Shown: one piece after another, positions 23,546 to 36,000 of the stretch
How the letters are laid out: each line of letters opens with the position of its first letter
How positions within the stretch are numbered: the first letter of the stretch is position 1
Source of the DNA: Ochotona curzoniae
Lineage: Eukaryota; Chordata; Mammalia; Lagomorpha; Ochotonidae
Direction: 5' to 3'
NCBI RefSeq assembly: GCF_017591425.1
Contig: NW_024465886.1
Location: forward strand, 776,501-840,500
DNA: 64,000 nt
Program-made: the position numbers and the translations under genes
Notes under the pieces: model-generated
Database searches by the model: none
Told to the model about the DNA's origin: nothing
What the model saw: only the letters and a program-made list of their open reading frames with translations

Positions 23546-24161
23546 ATGGCTTCCCCAGATTGTTGATTTCTACTGCTTGCTGTTAGTTTTTCCTTCCATT
23601 TCATTTTCATGATGCTTCAGTGTTAGGTTGTGACAGTAGAGTGAGAGCAGCGGATGCAGCCCGTGGCTCTAATCTGGCAGCTGATAGGAGGGAAATGTGG
23701 CTGCTGTCGATGCCCCAGTCTTGGCTACCGAGTCCTCATCACACAGGGAGATTCCTACAGCGTGAGCAGGTCTAAAAAAGGTCACATCAGTGCTGAGGGA
23801 ATCTTGGCATCCTCCTGGCTTCCTCTTGACAGGGTGCCTTTGACACTTAGGGTCATTTCAGCTTTCTTCTCTGATCTCTGCCTTTCTGTGCTGACTCAAA
23901 CATGAAGCCCGTTCTTCCTGCGTCTCCCACTTGGCGCCATCTGTGATATTTGGCAGCTGCTACTTAGTGCCAAGGGCCCCCTGGGCCCCAACATCTAGAG
24001 GTTTGCACGGAGTCGAAAATGTTTTTCATCTTTTGGCAATGACTTTTTCCATCATTCGTCGGGTATTTTGCCACCTAGGATGTTGAGATAATCATCTTCT
24101 TTCTGTAAGAGACTGTTCACGTAGTAATAAATGCAAATAAATACTATAAACCAAATTGAAA
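23546..24161. other. Non-coding stretch, no gene seen
   Basis: Short open frames only (up to 91 codons); no gene or repeat recognised. Confidence 0.55.
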
Positions 24162-24184
24162 ACACACACACACACACACACACA
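24162..24184. repeat. (CA)n microsatellite
   Basis: Eleven or so uninterrupted CA dinucleotides, eight bases left of the next element. Confidence 0.9.
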
Positions 24185-24191
24185 TGAAAAG

Positions 24192-24304
24192 ACTTTAACA
24201 GGGTCATGGAAAATATAATCATAAATTTTATTTGATGCAAAACAAACTGAAAAAAATGAAGCCTTTTGTGTAACTTGCATTTTTTTTGCGTAAGCTTTTT
24301 GAGG
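24192..24304 (+). mobile_element. Copy 3 of the unnamed palindrome-ended element
   Basis: Left end CTTTAACAGGGTCATGGAAAA, then TTTTATTTGATGCAAAACAAAC, then a right half with GCATTTTTTTTGCG and the right end TAAGCTTTTTGAGG. Length 113 bp, the same as the copy at 26856. The ends are imperfect inverted repeats. A CA microsatellite abuts on the left. Confidence 0.5.
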
Positions 24305-26194
24305 ACCCCTACATACATAAAAATTGTGTTCCAAAGTGTTAACAAAATCATTATGTGACAAAAGTATAATTTTCGTGTGTGTTCCTTGAGCTTATTTTCA
24401 GTGCAGAATGCTTTCCTAAAAAGGAACAGCAAGACAGGCACTGGGGAGCACTTGCTGCTTGAGTCTGACGATGAACTCAGAGCTGCCTTCGGAATCAGGA
24501 AGGACATGGGACATTGCTAGCCAGAGCCGGCCACATGAGTCACCAGGACCATTCTCCCTCTACTTTCTCTGCTGAAGCCCAGCTGTTCTGAGCCGGAATG
24601 TTGTAGATGCTGAATGACACAGCTGCTGAGGCAGGACCTGAGCACTCTAGAAAGCTGCTGGTAGCAAACACAGATTCTATTGGAACACTAAGGTTTGTTT
24701 TCTCCTAATTGTTGCCAGGTAGTCTCCTCCCATTCGTGGAAACCATTGAAACCTTTGTTGACTTGTGCTGATCTGGAAGCTAGCATTAGTCAGGAAGGGC
24801 TGCGTGTTGTGAGCAATGAGTGCAGCTCCCCAGGTAAATCAAATCTGCCAGTGCCACACTGGGTTCCTGTACTTCCTCTGCCATTTTACTTAGCTTAGTG
24901 TGTTTCTACATTCCAGACGTCGGTGGGAGATATTGTAGGTTTCTTATCTTTCGGGACCTATTTTTTCCTTCAGTCTGTGGAAGACTTCTGTAAGATTCAG
25001 CAAAGCAGGAGATCCTGGTTTTCTTTCCAGTTTCTTGCCTGACATTATTTTAATGAATTCCAGTTTAAGAACTTGATCAGGGATGCAATCACCATCTCCC
25101 TTCAGACCGTAGCAGGTGTATTCAGCAGTTTTTAGAAGTAGAAGAGCACTGGATGACCTGCAATCTATGTTGTTTTGATTTGGGGGAGAATGGTATTTGC
25201 AATATTTGTTCAGGATTTATCTCTTTCTGATCACTGGTTTATTTTTAGCAAAGGAACAATTGAGCTTATTTTTTGTAATGCTAACTTCACTAAAATTCAG
25301 ATGTAGTTCTCGAGATGCAAGAATGCCAATCTTGGTAAAGTTCTCCTGCTTTTATGAATACTGTTGTTTATCCCTTAACTAGATGCAATCACAGTGTGTT
25401 TGAAAGGTTGAAGAATACACTTGTTTCGATTTTTACAGTGGATCCTTCTGGTCAGTGACCTAAGGAGCAAAATTCCGATCCATGATTTGCTCCAATGGGC
25501 ATCTCTACTGTTGACTGAGTCAGCTCTGAAAGCCATCAGGTTTAGTGGTAGAAGGCTACAATAAAAGATCAAACACTAATGGAAAATCCTCCGATTCTCT
25601 TGAAGAGACAATTTTGTCTTTGGCTTGCTCCGCTTTTCTGGTTGAACGCTGAGCAGAGCATTTCTAAGTGGTTACAAAGAAGGACCCCTTTGAGCTCCAC
25701 ACTGTCCCTACATCTCTCATGGGAATGGGGAGTCTGCAACATGGCCCCACTAGTTCCATACAGTGCTCAATACCTTCGCTTTCCATTTCATAATTAAATC
25801 TTTGTTAGGGGAGTTCTTGTTCGCATACATCTTCACAACCAGATGTAATCAGAAAGCCAAGCACCCAAGGGGAACAGTGATCCATCCTTTGAACCCTACT
25901 TCAAACAGAAGCCCAGGTCTTTTCAGGGCTTGGGTGGCAGGCTCTCTGTGGCTGCTCCCCTGGGGGACGAGGCTGTGGTTTCCCTTCTCAACCCAGAGCA
26001 GTGGTTCTGCAGGCGTTGCAGAGAAGACTCCAGCCTGTGTTGGAGCTCTGGGGCTTCCAGAATGGACGTGTCTCTTGCTGGAGCCCTGACTCTGCCTCCT
26101 GAGAATAATGTCACCTTCTGAGGGGAGTTTTTTCCTCTTCTTCAGTTGACCTAAGTGGCTAATCCAAGGGCAAAAGTTGATTTTTATTTTTTAA
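24305..26194. other. Non-coding stretch, no gene seen
   Basis: Single-copy sequence. Frames up to 108 codons (25763-26089 plus) overlap minus frames and show no domain. No repeat family recognised. Confidence 0.55.
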
Positions 26195-26335
26195 GGAAAA
26201 TTCCTCGGCAATAATGGCTAGCACACCACGTGGAGACCCTTGTGTGCCAGGCACTGGTTTACTACCTTTCTGTGTACCTAACATAGTATCCCCAACAACC
26301 CTGTAATATAAGATTATTTTTCCTGCTGTCAAAAT
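26195..26335 (-). mobile_element. MIR remnant
   Basis: GCAATAATGGCTAGCACACC, GTGTGCCAGGCACTGGTTTAC, ACATAGTATCCCCAACAACCC and TGTAATATAAGATTATTTT match reversed MIR (AATAATAGCTAACATT…TGTGCCAGGCACTGTTCTAAG…CCTCACAACAACCCTATGAGG). Confidence 0.65.
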
Positions 26336-26855
26336 CTTAACAGAGAATTAGAAGTTACCCTGTCAATGAATGGTGGGTCTCTGCTTTGCACATGCAACTG
26401 GTTAGTTCCAATATTTCCCTCGCTATGGTCTTATGTTCCTTGTGGAATACTCGGCATTTGCTAGAACACAGCATAGCAGTGGAGGTGCAACAGAACCAGA
26501 GAAGCAGCGAAACCAGTAACATGGTGTGCAGGATCAGACGAAGATTCAGCTTGCTGTTCTATGCCTCTTCTGGAAAGTGTTTCCACAAGAAGAATGGCAC
26601 AGGGATTGTCACATGGAGGCAACAAATTATTTTTAAATAAACGCCACCCTTAAATTTATCACAACATTTAATATAAGAGCTACAATATAATTATAACTGA
26701 AAATAGAAGACATTGTTTTTATAATTCAAATCGATACTGTTATACCTGTCTTAAAACTTTGGAGAATCAACAACAAAACATAAAAAACTGAACAGCTAGT
26801 TTATTTTGTCTTTATATCACTCCTGTCCCTGTTACTATTCTAAAAGTCATCAACA
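26336..26855. other. AT-rich non-coding stretch
   Basis: Strongly AT-rich from about 26630 on; no gene or repeat recognised. Confidence 0.55.
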
Positions 26856-26968
26856 TTTCACAAAGTTAGTAGAAAAATTCAGTTAATGTATAAGTTTATT
26901 TGGTTACATTTTTTTAAAAATACATGCATAGTTTTATCATAATATGTCTTTCTGTGAACTTTTTCACA
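26856..26968 (+). mobile_element. Copy 4 of the unnamed palindrome-ended element (best preserved)
   Basis: Left end TTTCACAAAGTTAGTAGAAA, then ATTCAGTTAATGTATAAGTTTATTTGG, then ACATGCATAGTTTTATCATAATATG, and right end TCTGTGAACTTTTTCACAGA. The two ends are diverged inverted repeats of each other (TTTCACAAAGTT against TGTGAAAAAGTTC read from the right). Length 113 bp. Confidence 0.5.
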
Positions 26969-27295
26969 GATTTACCTTTTGTAAATCTCTTCCTAATCAG
27001 ATTCTAAAATTTTGGAATGAGCAGACTATATAATTTATAAAGCAATGAAAAGGAAAAAATGAACTGTAATTGTGGCCTAGGAAGTGGCAGCATCAGCCCG
27101 TAGGGGCACTCACTCCTGAATACCTTTCCGCTTCCCAAAGAGCTCCCGATTAATGATTTAATAACTTAGTTTCAAGTAAATAAATAAGTTTTTAAAATAA
27201 AAGCAGGAAAAACAAAACAAAATCTATGATCACTGAGTTGAAAAGAAGGTAGTCTTGTTTTCCATTAGGAGAACAAACTTGCATGAAGATTATTT
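26969..27295. other. AT-rich non-coding stretch
   Basis: Nothing recognised. Confidence 0.5.
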
Positions 27296-27590
27296 TTATT
27301 TGCTAAATAATTATGTATTTTTATTTGAAAGAAAGATTTTTACAGAGGAAAGGGGAGATACACAGAGAAAGGTCTTCCATCCAATGATTCATTCCCCAAG
27401 TGATCACACAGGCTGGAGCTGAGCCGATCCAAAGCCAGGAGCCAGGAGTCTCTTCCCTGTTTGCTCTGGGGAGGCAGGGAATTCATCTTCCAAAGCTTGC
27501 CCAGGTCATTAGCAGGAGCTTAAATGTCCACTGGGGATGCTGCTGTGGCAGACAAGTATTAGCCTGACAAACTACCGTACAGGCCTCAGG
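27296..27590 (-). mobile_element. CSINE, diverged, near full-length
   Basis: Reversed landmarks: AGAAAGGTCTTCCATCCAATG, ATTCATTCCCCAAGTGATCAC, GAGCTGAGCCGATCCAAAGCC, AGGAGCCAGGAGTCTCTTCC, and a head region ending in CGTACAGGCCTC. Confidence 0.8.
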
Positions 27591-28602
27591 AAACCACTAT
27601 GAAATGTAACCAGCTCGTGTTTCCTCATACTTGGGAGGGTAAGTGTTGTTTAGTTTAAAAATTTGCCACGATTGCTCTAGAGGACAGACCTCAGGTTGCA
27701 TGGGACCTGTGTGAATACAGCCCTGGGCTCAGGCGGTGGTCACTTCTCACACTGTGGATGCCCTGACTTGCTCCCTCAGTCTCCACAAACTGTTGAGGCC
27801 AAAGCAGATCATTTGCATTTGAAAACAGGAGTCAAGCTAGCCAAGGACTTTTCCTTCACATTAATATGATAATGTGTTCCATTTTAGCATTTATTGAGTG
27901 CCTTTGTCAAATCCTGGCCAGGAAGTGTGCAAATGAGGAAGACTGGACCCCCGTCAGAGTGAAAATACTAAATGGGTGTGGGTGTGTATTTAAAGACAGG
28001 TGCAACTGATGATTCAGTGATGACTGACACATAGAAATACAGATAATGCATGCTTGCACCTTTTTAACTGAATGTACAGGTGGCTATGATATTTTATATT
28101 TGCATCATCTAAGCCAGGTAATTTCCCCTCATATATATCCTTAATTTTCACAATAACGCAGGCTGCTTTTTCCGTGAGCATCTCAAAACCTACAAGAAGC
28201 TTGGAAACTGGTCTTTGCTTGGGGTTATGTCCTTGACTTCCTTCAGCAAATCATGCAATTGGTGTGCTCCTGACAAGCTCAGAATGATTCATTTAATTCC
28301 AAACAATGTAAACATGGGGGGAAAGTGATGGGTTGGGTCCATGAGCTGGAACCCACTTTCTCTTTCCACTGTGCCTTTCTGGGTTGCATCCATCTTCGAA
28401 TAGGATCTCCACTTGGGGTTCAAGGAGACCAACTTTACACTTATGTGGTCATGCTTCTAAGGTTCTGACTAGGCTATATATAAAAAAAAATTGACATTGC
28501 TTATCCGTCTTTTACCACAGTCAATACAACTTGTAGTAGAAGCTATTGACATGCTGCTAAATGGAATGTCCTATATGCAGTGAATGGCAAGCATAGTATT
28601 TT
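27591..28602. other. Non-coding stretch with possible MIR shreds
   Basis: Two short pieces could be reversed MIR: TAGCATTTATTGAGTGCC near 27885 and TTAATTTTCACAATAACGCAGG near 28141. Neither extends far enough to call. No open frame of interest. Confidence 0.4.
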
Positions 28603-28835
28603 TTGTAAAGACTTATTACTTCCTTTTTTTGAAAGGCAGAGTTTCAGAGAAAAAGGGAAGCAGAGAGAGATCTACCACCTGCTGGTTCACTGCCAAAGTG
28701 GCCACAACAGCTGGACCTCAGCTGATCTGGAGTCAGAGCTTCTTCCAGGTCTCCTGGGCCCACCTTGCCACGAATTTCCTCACATGCGTATTAACTGGCA
28801 GTCTGACTATAATCCATCTTTGCAGGTGGGCTAAT
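28603..28835 (-). mobile_element. CSINE, 5'-truncated or decayed
   Basis: Reversed tail and 3' half: TTTGAAAGGCAGAGTTTCAG, CAGAGAGAGATCTACCACC, TGCTGGTTCACTGCC, AAGTGGCCACAACAGCTGG, and CAGAGCTTCTTCCAGGTCTCC. The CTCTGCCTTTCAAA-type end (here reversed) resembles an older CSINE subfamily than the 55-kb copy. Confidence 0.8.
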
Positions 28836-31164
28836 ACCCATTGTTGCTTTCAGTGTACTTAGAGATGGAGCAAATATTGACTTGCCAGAGGTCAGCTGAG
28901 GTACCAGCTCAGAGCTGCTTCCAAGTGGCCTGGTGTCTCCATTCTCCTGTCTTTGGCTTTTTTCTCACTAGACTCACAGTTGATTCTAGAAGGTGTATGT
29001 AGAAAGGATTTATTATTATGCATCCCAGTAAAGAAAGGACTAATGGACTTTGGCATTTACTGCATTCCTGGCAAGAGCAGCTACCTAATTTGCAAAATAA
29101 AATATGGGGTCTCTTATTAGAAGTCCAGGTTACAGCTTCCTTCTTTGGTGGCCTGCAAACCACCAGTTGTTTTCATCTGCGATTTCTTGACCAGATGGAT
29201 ACTTGGTCCTTGAAAGAGAAAACTGGAAAGGAGTGATTTTGTGAACATGCTGGGACAGTCCTGACGTCACCCCTTGGCCTGCATTTGCTTTTCTTGCCTG
29301 GGACAGATGACAGAAACTGTTGCTAATGCATTTCTAAGGTATTTCTTGCTCCTCCCACCAGCAGGATGACTTTGCCACTGGTGGTGTTACACTAGTCCAA
29401 GGACTAACTTCAAAACTCAGGAGCCTCGTTTATGTCCTTACAAACTCTCCCAAGAGGACCAGGAGACCATGTGTGGTCCTGTGGTCGGTGTGGATACCTG
29501 CCAAGGCTTTCGAGACCTGCCAAGGCTTTGTGCCCAACCATAGCCCTAAAAGGGGGATTTGTACCATTTTGTGAGCACAGCCAGTGAACTCACAGACAAA
29601 TGTTGTTGACTACTAGACAAACTGGAGGAGGAGCAGATGGCTACAATTTGTATTACCAAGCGATGCATTCCATTGGGATGACTCCTCTGCATTTTTAATA
29701 AAGAACTACTTACTCTCCAGCTGATCTCCGAAGGACCCAGCTCTGTAATGTGTGAATATATGAGGCCTTTAGAAATCACACCTTCCCAGCCAGGCACTTT
29801 AGCAAAGAGAAAAACAGCCCCTTACCCCTTAACTTATGTTATGCCATGGATTTACAAAGATGCAATTCGTATTTGGCCTGTTCCTTTATGATGGTGCACC
29901 TTGCCTTAGGAGACTGGCACAAGTAGCTTGGGATGAGAACTGCCTGAGAGCACAGCACAGAATGCCACCTTCCACAAAACTCCGTCATTCCAATCAGTCC
30001 CTTGCCAGGGTCCCTTGACCAAAGAGATGTTCTTGCATTCTCTTTTTCTTGTTTCATTTTGAGTTGATTCTGGTAGTTCTCAGAGATTCCAGATGTGAGC
30101 TGTGTTAGAGATCACCATCCTGTTCTCTGCTGTGAGGTTTCACATTCTGCAGGCAGAACCTCAGCCCCGGCAGAGCGACACGGCGACACAGCGACACCGC
30201 GACTCCTCTGCCTCACCAGGCTGGCGTGGAGCTAGATCTGATAAGGAAAACTTGGGATGTGTTTGCACAGCTGCAGGGTTTCTGCAGAAGGAGTTGAAGT
30301 TCCGTGTAGGTTCAGTGGGAAATGGGCATGAGCATCCGTGGGGGGCGGTCCCGGTGCACGAGGAGACAGTTGTGTCACCTCTCTGCTTTGTGCTAGCTTT
30401 CACACCTTCGCTGCATTTCCCCCCACATTTATTGTGCTTTTAAGCAAAATTGGTCTGAACTGACATTGAAACAAATTTTACTTGAAATCTTAGACTAAAA
30501 ACACATAAAACTGTATTGTAACTGTAGAGAAAATTATATTTGTGAGTAGGCAATAATATTGAAAAATGGACCTCCAAGCAAAAAATTTAAAAAATATATA
30601 TATATGTAAGGAAATTGCTTTCTGTCAGAAACTGTCCTGGAAGTCTTCCAGAGGTAGTGGGAAAATGAAAGGATCTTGGAGACGCTGAGAAACACTGCTT
30701 AGTTCTGGAAGCGCCTGGGAGTCAACTCTTCCATCCTTTTTCCTGTTGTGTCCCTTGAACTGCATTTGAACTGCCTTTCTTTTGTCATTCATGCACATGG
30801 ATCTGAGGGAAAAGTTGTTCTGAGGTGGAAAGGAAAGACAAAACGTAGAATGAAAAACACATCCAAGTAGCAGTAACCTGAAACGCAGCTGAGGAATGAC
30901 TGATGACAAGAGGGCATGAGGAATCAGATGGCGACATGTGGCCCAAGAGGACATGTGGAATCAGATGGTGCTGTGAGTGACCAGAGCTCACATTATTGGT
31001 CTCAAATGCCTTGGCTGGTTTCAGGCTAAAGATGGACTTGGCTCCTATACCAAGATACGTTCCAGTTCATTAGAAGAATTAAAGAAATACAGAATTCTGA
31101 AAAGTGATTTGGAAAATTGTGGAAGGAGCCCAGGATTTCCCTTTTAACACTGATGGCATTAATA
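28836..31164. other. Non-coding stretch, no gene seen
   Basis: No frame over 113 codons and none with similarity. A 16-bp sequence CCTGCCAAGGCTTTCG/TG is repeated in tandem near 29498-29532. An octanucleotide repeat at 30175-30204 is listed separately. An AT run (ATATATATATATG) lies near 30594. Confidence 0.55.
30175..30204. repeat. GCGACACN octanucleotide repeat
   Basis: GCGACACG-GCGACACA-GCGACACC-GCGACT: three full units and a partial one, with a substitution only at the eighth base. It is CpG-containing and short. Confidence 0.85.
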
Positions 31165-31284
31165 TTGAGAATTAGCTCAGTGCAGTTGCTCTGTGGTAGC
31201 GTGCTATTCTAAGTATCATGGAGGTGTCATCTCTCTTCATTTTTGTCATAACCCTGGGAGGTAGTCTCCTGCCTTTGTCGCCTC
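31165..31284 (-). mobile_element. MIR remnant, left half (split by a CSINE)
   Basis: TAGCGTGCTATTCTAAGTATC and TTTTTGTCATAACCCTGGGAGGTAG resemble reversed MIR (…GTTCTAAGCGC…CCTCACAACAACCCTATGAGGTAG). The next MIR block continues only after the CSINE, at about 31520. Confidence 0.5.
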
Positions 31285-31505
31285 ACATATGTATGGCAGG
31301 TGCTGTGGAGGTCAAGGAGATGTGGATGGGACCAGGAACCTTCTTCATACTTGTCTACCCCTCAAATACCTGCAGTAGAAAGAATCACATCTGGGTGTTG
31401 GGGCTTCATCCGCTGCCTCCCCGGATGCATTAGCAGAAAGCTGGATCATAATCCAGTCCTCCAGTATGGGATTGTGTGTGCACTGCAAGCAGCAACGTAA
31501 CCCAC
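31285..31505 (-). mobile_element. CSINE nested in a MIR
   Basis: Reversed landmarks are eroded: TGGGACCAGGAACCTTCTTC, GGATGCATTAGCAGAAAGCTGG, ATCATAATCCAGTCCTCCAG (B-box side), TATGGGATTGTGTGTGC and AACGTAACCCACTGACCC (head). The 3' tail side is hard to delimit. Confidence 0.6.
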
Positions 31506-31514
31506 TGACCCAGA

Positions 31515-31595
31515 GTGTTGCATTTGTCATTTAGGGATGAGATAACTGAAGCAAGAGCCTGCCAGGTGAAGAGGAGGAAGCAGGGTGTGCTTCCA
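31515..31595 (-). mobile_element. MIR remnant, right half
   Basis: CATTTAGGGATGAGATAACTG followed by AAGCAAGAGCCTGCCAGGTG corresponds to reversed MIR CATTTTACAGATGAGGAAACTGAGG, continuing the piece that ends before the CSINE. Confidence 0.5.
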
Positions 31596-32857
31596 GAAAG
31601 TCTAAGCCGGCTGCCAAAGCTCAGTATGGAGCCAACAGGCCAGGGATGGGGCTGTGATCAAACGTCGTTTTGTTTTCTGCTTTTTGAAAACACAACGTGT
31701 TATATGATTAGGAATAAGCAGTATCTATCCTAGGACTTCCACGCCCTTGTGGCTGGTTTTGCTTGCCCACCCATTAGAGTAAAAGCTCTCAGAAGCCATT
31801 GCTGACATCATCGTCCTTGTGTGCAGAAAACTAGTAGACAGTATTTGGACAGTTGGAATAAGAGCAGACTAAATGTTTCAGCTGTTCTGGTGACCACAGT
31901 AGGATTGGTTACAAGCTATTGAATTGTGTTGTTAACGATGATCGGGCTCTGCTGGCCTCTCTTAGCTGCAGAAAAAAAGGTGTCATTGCTCTTGAAGTTC
32001 TTCATTATAATTTAAAAGCCATGCTTTCATAGACTCAAAAGGTGTTTTCTTTACACAGAAGAAGAATAATCTAACAATGACAGTGGAAATTAGAACAATT
32101 TGAAATATATTCGTGCAGTTTTTAGCATCTTGTATAGCTACCTAGGGAAATAAAATCAAAATAATCATTAATGTCTGTGTATGAGTAAAAACTTCAGCAT
32201 CCTTTGTTTTGCAGCATTATCTCAGCAATATTTTTTTTTGGCTTTTTATTAAATAATTTGTGAATCATGGAGTTCCTGCATATATAACCTGCCAGTTTGG
32301 AAAGCAAAGCTGTCTGCTTTTATATTATATGACACAAGAAATGCAATTTTCTAACCAAATTGGTTTATTGTGACCGCTTCCTCTGAAATCTTATTCAAGA
32401 AATTATCTGTGTGCGTTTTGCAACACGAGCAGTAGTTAGAGCTATGTCATAGGCCAGTGGGATTAAGGCAGTTAGACAGTATCTGGGGCTATCACTGATG
32501 TGACGTGTATTTTCTCAAGCTCATAAATGGGAAATTCAATGAAGGCCTGAGAAGGATACTGCAAATTTCTCTTCAAGGAGTTGCTTTTCCACTGTTCTGC
32601 CACGAGACCCTTGCTGTATGTCCTCCCTTCCCCCAACTCCCCCCTCATCTGCCCACAGGTTCAGAGGGAAGACTTTGGGCTCAAATGTGCTATCTTGCAT
32701 GAAGCTTTATTGTCTTACATTGATATCCCCTCTGCGCTTTCATCTTTATTCTTGTCACTTGTTTTCCGCTTTTACTGTATGCTCACCGTTTGAGTTCATC
32801 CTTGTTTCTGGACATTATGCTCTATGTCATTTCAGTTTTAGAAAACCATTTGAGTCC
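31596..32857. other. Non-coding stretch, no gene seen
   Basis: AT-rich single-copy sequence. Three overlapping plus frames (65-137 codons) at 32505-33031 run into a MIR and have no similarity. No repeat recognised between 31740 and 32857. Confidence 0.55.
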
Positions 32858-33090
32858 ATGAGAAGACAGCAATTGCACAGGCTCCAGACTGTCTGGGTTC
32901 AGATCTTGGTTTTGCTGTTCAAGTGCTGTGTGGTTCCACACCAACAACCAAATTCATCTGCGGTTTCTGTTCTTTGTCCATTGAGTGGAGTAATAGTACA
33001 ATCTGCCACCCACAGTTGTTACGAAGATTAAAGGGATTAATACAGATTGAGTACTTTAGAAGAGGCTCTGGCCCGGGAAGTGGTCAGTAG
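32858..33090 (+). mobile_element. MIR, nearly full-length
   Basis: CAATTGCACAGGCTCCAGACTG, CTGGGTTCAGATCTTGG (tRNA-like B box), AAGTGCTGTGTGG, GGTTTCTGTTCTTTGTCCATTG, GGAGTAATAGTAC, AGTTGTTACGAAGATTAAAGGG and GGCCCGGGAAGTGGTCAGTAG follow MIR order end to end. The best-preserved MIR in the window. Confidence 0.8.
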
Positions 33091-36000
33091 AAGGAACTAT
33101 GGAAGAGAGGGGTCGACGTCCTCAGGGAAAGGACAAATAGGAACATCAGAATAGAATGTGCTAGAGAAGTAGTAGACTTACCAAGCTTAAAGTTTGTTTT
33201 TAATTAACTGATGACAACACTAAAAACAAAATATGGTCCAGCTGCTTACCAGCTGTAATGGTAACTAGAGAAAACTCAAAAATGCAGAAATTGTCATCAA
33301 GAAGAATGTTCTGTAAATCGCCAGAAACCGCGTGAGACAGCTGGCTTTCTGCTCATCTAGAACAGGTGGGCATGTGGCTTTAGTGTTAGATCCCACCTGC
33401 AGAGATTTCTAATCCATGTGGTCGTATACATTCTCCCGTGTTACACCCAAGCAAAATAGCCAGCACCCCTAAAAATTCCTGAGTCAGACTTCCTACTCTT
33501 TTGTATTAGCCTGTTCTTTCTCTTGCTTCCATAGTACTGAGATGCCTAGATTGTTTCCTTTTGGTAGAAGAGGAATAAACCCACCTGTGTTTTGTTGGTC
33601 CCTTCTGTGTGAACCAGGCTGTGTCTTGAATGCTCAGCTTGCGTCCTCACTGTTCAGGCAGGTGTCCATCTGCCTCGCAGGCTCAGGCGAGGCTCCTGAT
33701 ACTTGATTTGTAGGGAAGAATTGGATTCAAACCCAGGTTTGCAAAGGAACCCAAGCCCATTTTCTTTGTATTTGATACCTCAGTGTACTCTGTTTCAGAT
33801 TCTTCGGACAAAAACCTAGCCGTACTGTGTTAATTCCTTCCTGCTTAATTGGGAAACTTCAGGAATAGACAGAGGGTTTGGTTTTTGTTTCCTCTGCTAT
33901 AAATTTCAGAAGAGAGATTTGTACAGGGAGTTTCCACTTCATTGTTGTGATTTAATCCTGTGGTTGTGACATTTTAGCACTCTCTCTCCTGATGGCACTA
34001 TTTATTCATGATTACTCAAAACTAAGTAGTTTTTAAAACTCTTTTACACATCAGCATATCTTGATTTGTTAAGTTATAAACTTATAATTTTAATTCTTTA
34101 GATTGCTTTTTACATTAAAAGCCCAAACTGCTTGGAATGAATAGTCCATGGCTCGTAGGCAGCTCGGTTGTCCTACACACGCTATTCTCAAAATGATCTG
34201 TTTGCCGAAGAAGGGGTCACAGGGCCCAAGGCAAGGCGGTGACCCATCCATGGCACATGCCTGCGCCTCACAGGTTCTTAGGTGAGCTAATGCATGGGTC
34301 GGGGAGGGGCAGTCAGGTGCCCCAGTGTACAGTTCCTGGCTGTCTCTTCCCAAAGTCCCATCTTAATACTGGAGTTTTTTTCTAGACATTTGCAAATCTC
34401 AAGTCAAACCAATTTTATGACTGAAAATAAAAATTTTAGAGCAACAGTTGTGGTCTTGGCAAGTGTCACGGTGGATATTTTAAGTACATCGGTGGACTTG
34501 GAGCGATCTCCAGCTTCGCTCCAGAGCAGAGACCGCTACGAGAAGGAGAGGATTGTGTCCGTGCAGACCAGCTGTACACACAATGGCTGCTGGGACTGAC
34601 CCCAACAAGAAATCGCTTTTGTTATTTTAAGGAGAATAACTTCAGAAAGCAAATAGTTCTTCTTCTGTTCAGCCCAAAGAAGAATCACTGGGAAAAAAAA
34701 AAAAAACTTGCTTTTTTTTAATGGGTATCAGTTGATATTGAATATCCACCAACTCCAAGTTGGACAACGTTATTCTGAAAAATTCTTCTTTTGCTGTTTG
34801 TGTGTGTGTGATTTTCTTAAAAGAAAATCTGCTGATAAGAACTCTGGTTTAAGAGAACATAAGGAACACAGTTGACAGAAATGGCAGTGGATTGCTCCAC
34901 AAACTCCGTAGAGCTCCAAGCTGAGCAGAGCTGTGTTGTTTTGCCCTGGAACTGTTGTCTCTGCTTGGCTGGCACCAGTGCTGTGCAGCTGCATTCTTGC
35001 AGCGGCATGCATGGTTCATGACCTGATCCCGTAGACACAGTGCACAGCCACTGCTGCAGAGACCCAGACACTAGGTTACAGACGTCTCTGACTTTGCTTT
35101 CTGCTGAGCTAGGGCATTTTCTCCTCGTATCGCAGAAACAAATTATGATACATTTTTATAATAACATTTCATCCAGTTATTTCCCGCTGGATCTGCAAGC
35201 TGATTTAGATAATGAGAGCTTTGGCAAGTGTTAGAGTGGAATATAATGATTTCATGGTCAACACTCATTAGACTCTAAACCAAGCAGAAGAATGATAACG
35301 CGTCATGCTAAATTGTTAGATGGGTGGCTTTAAATCTACTTCTTTCTTGCTCAGAATAGAATAATGTTGATGGAAGGGATTGAGGGGCATGTTTGTTTGC
35401 TTTTAAATTTAATATTGTTACGCAGGTCCTCCTGTTTATAACCATCCCGTCTCTGTCATATGCTCAGCAGTGGCCTTTTTCTTTCTTTCTATATGTACAT
35501 ATTCCTATTCCCTCAGCTGTCTTCTATAAAAGGTGTCATCACCCTAGAGTTGTCCAGCTCCAGTGGGGCCATTTACATAGAAATGTACCATAAAAACCCA
35601 ACTTGGCAATGTTTGTTTTGAGTAGGAGCTTGTATGATCTAGCAACAGGATTATTTGGGCCACGCTCTAAAACACACAGCTGTAGATGCTCTCTGGAGGC
35701 ACACACTGTTTGAGTTGGGCATCGTGCTTGGCATCCTGCGGCTTTCATAGTCTCGCTGCCACCGGTCCAGTATGACGCCATGGACCAGGCTCCGTTCAGG
35801 GTGCCTTACATCCTGGCTGTGTAGACTGTCTCAGACTCCAGCTGATGCAGCAGGACTAAGCGTGACAGCCCTTTTCCTTTGTGGATGAAGGAAGAATTTC
35901 ATTTTCTGCAGCAGATTAGCATATGAATAAGTACTGTAGGATTCCCCAATTCTGAATGCACCCGGCGTTCAATGTATATGCAGGATTTTTAATTAGGAAA

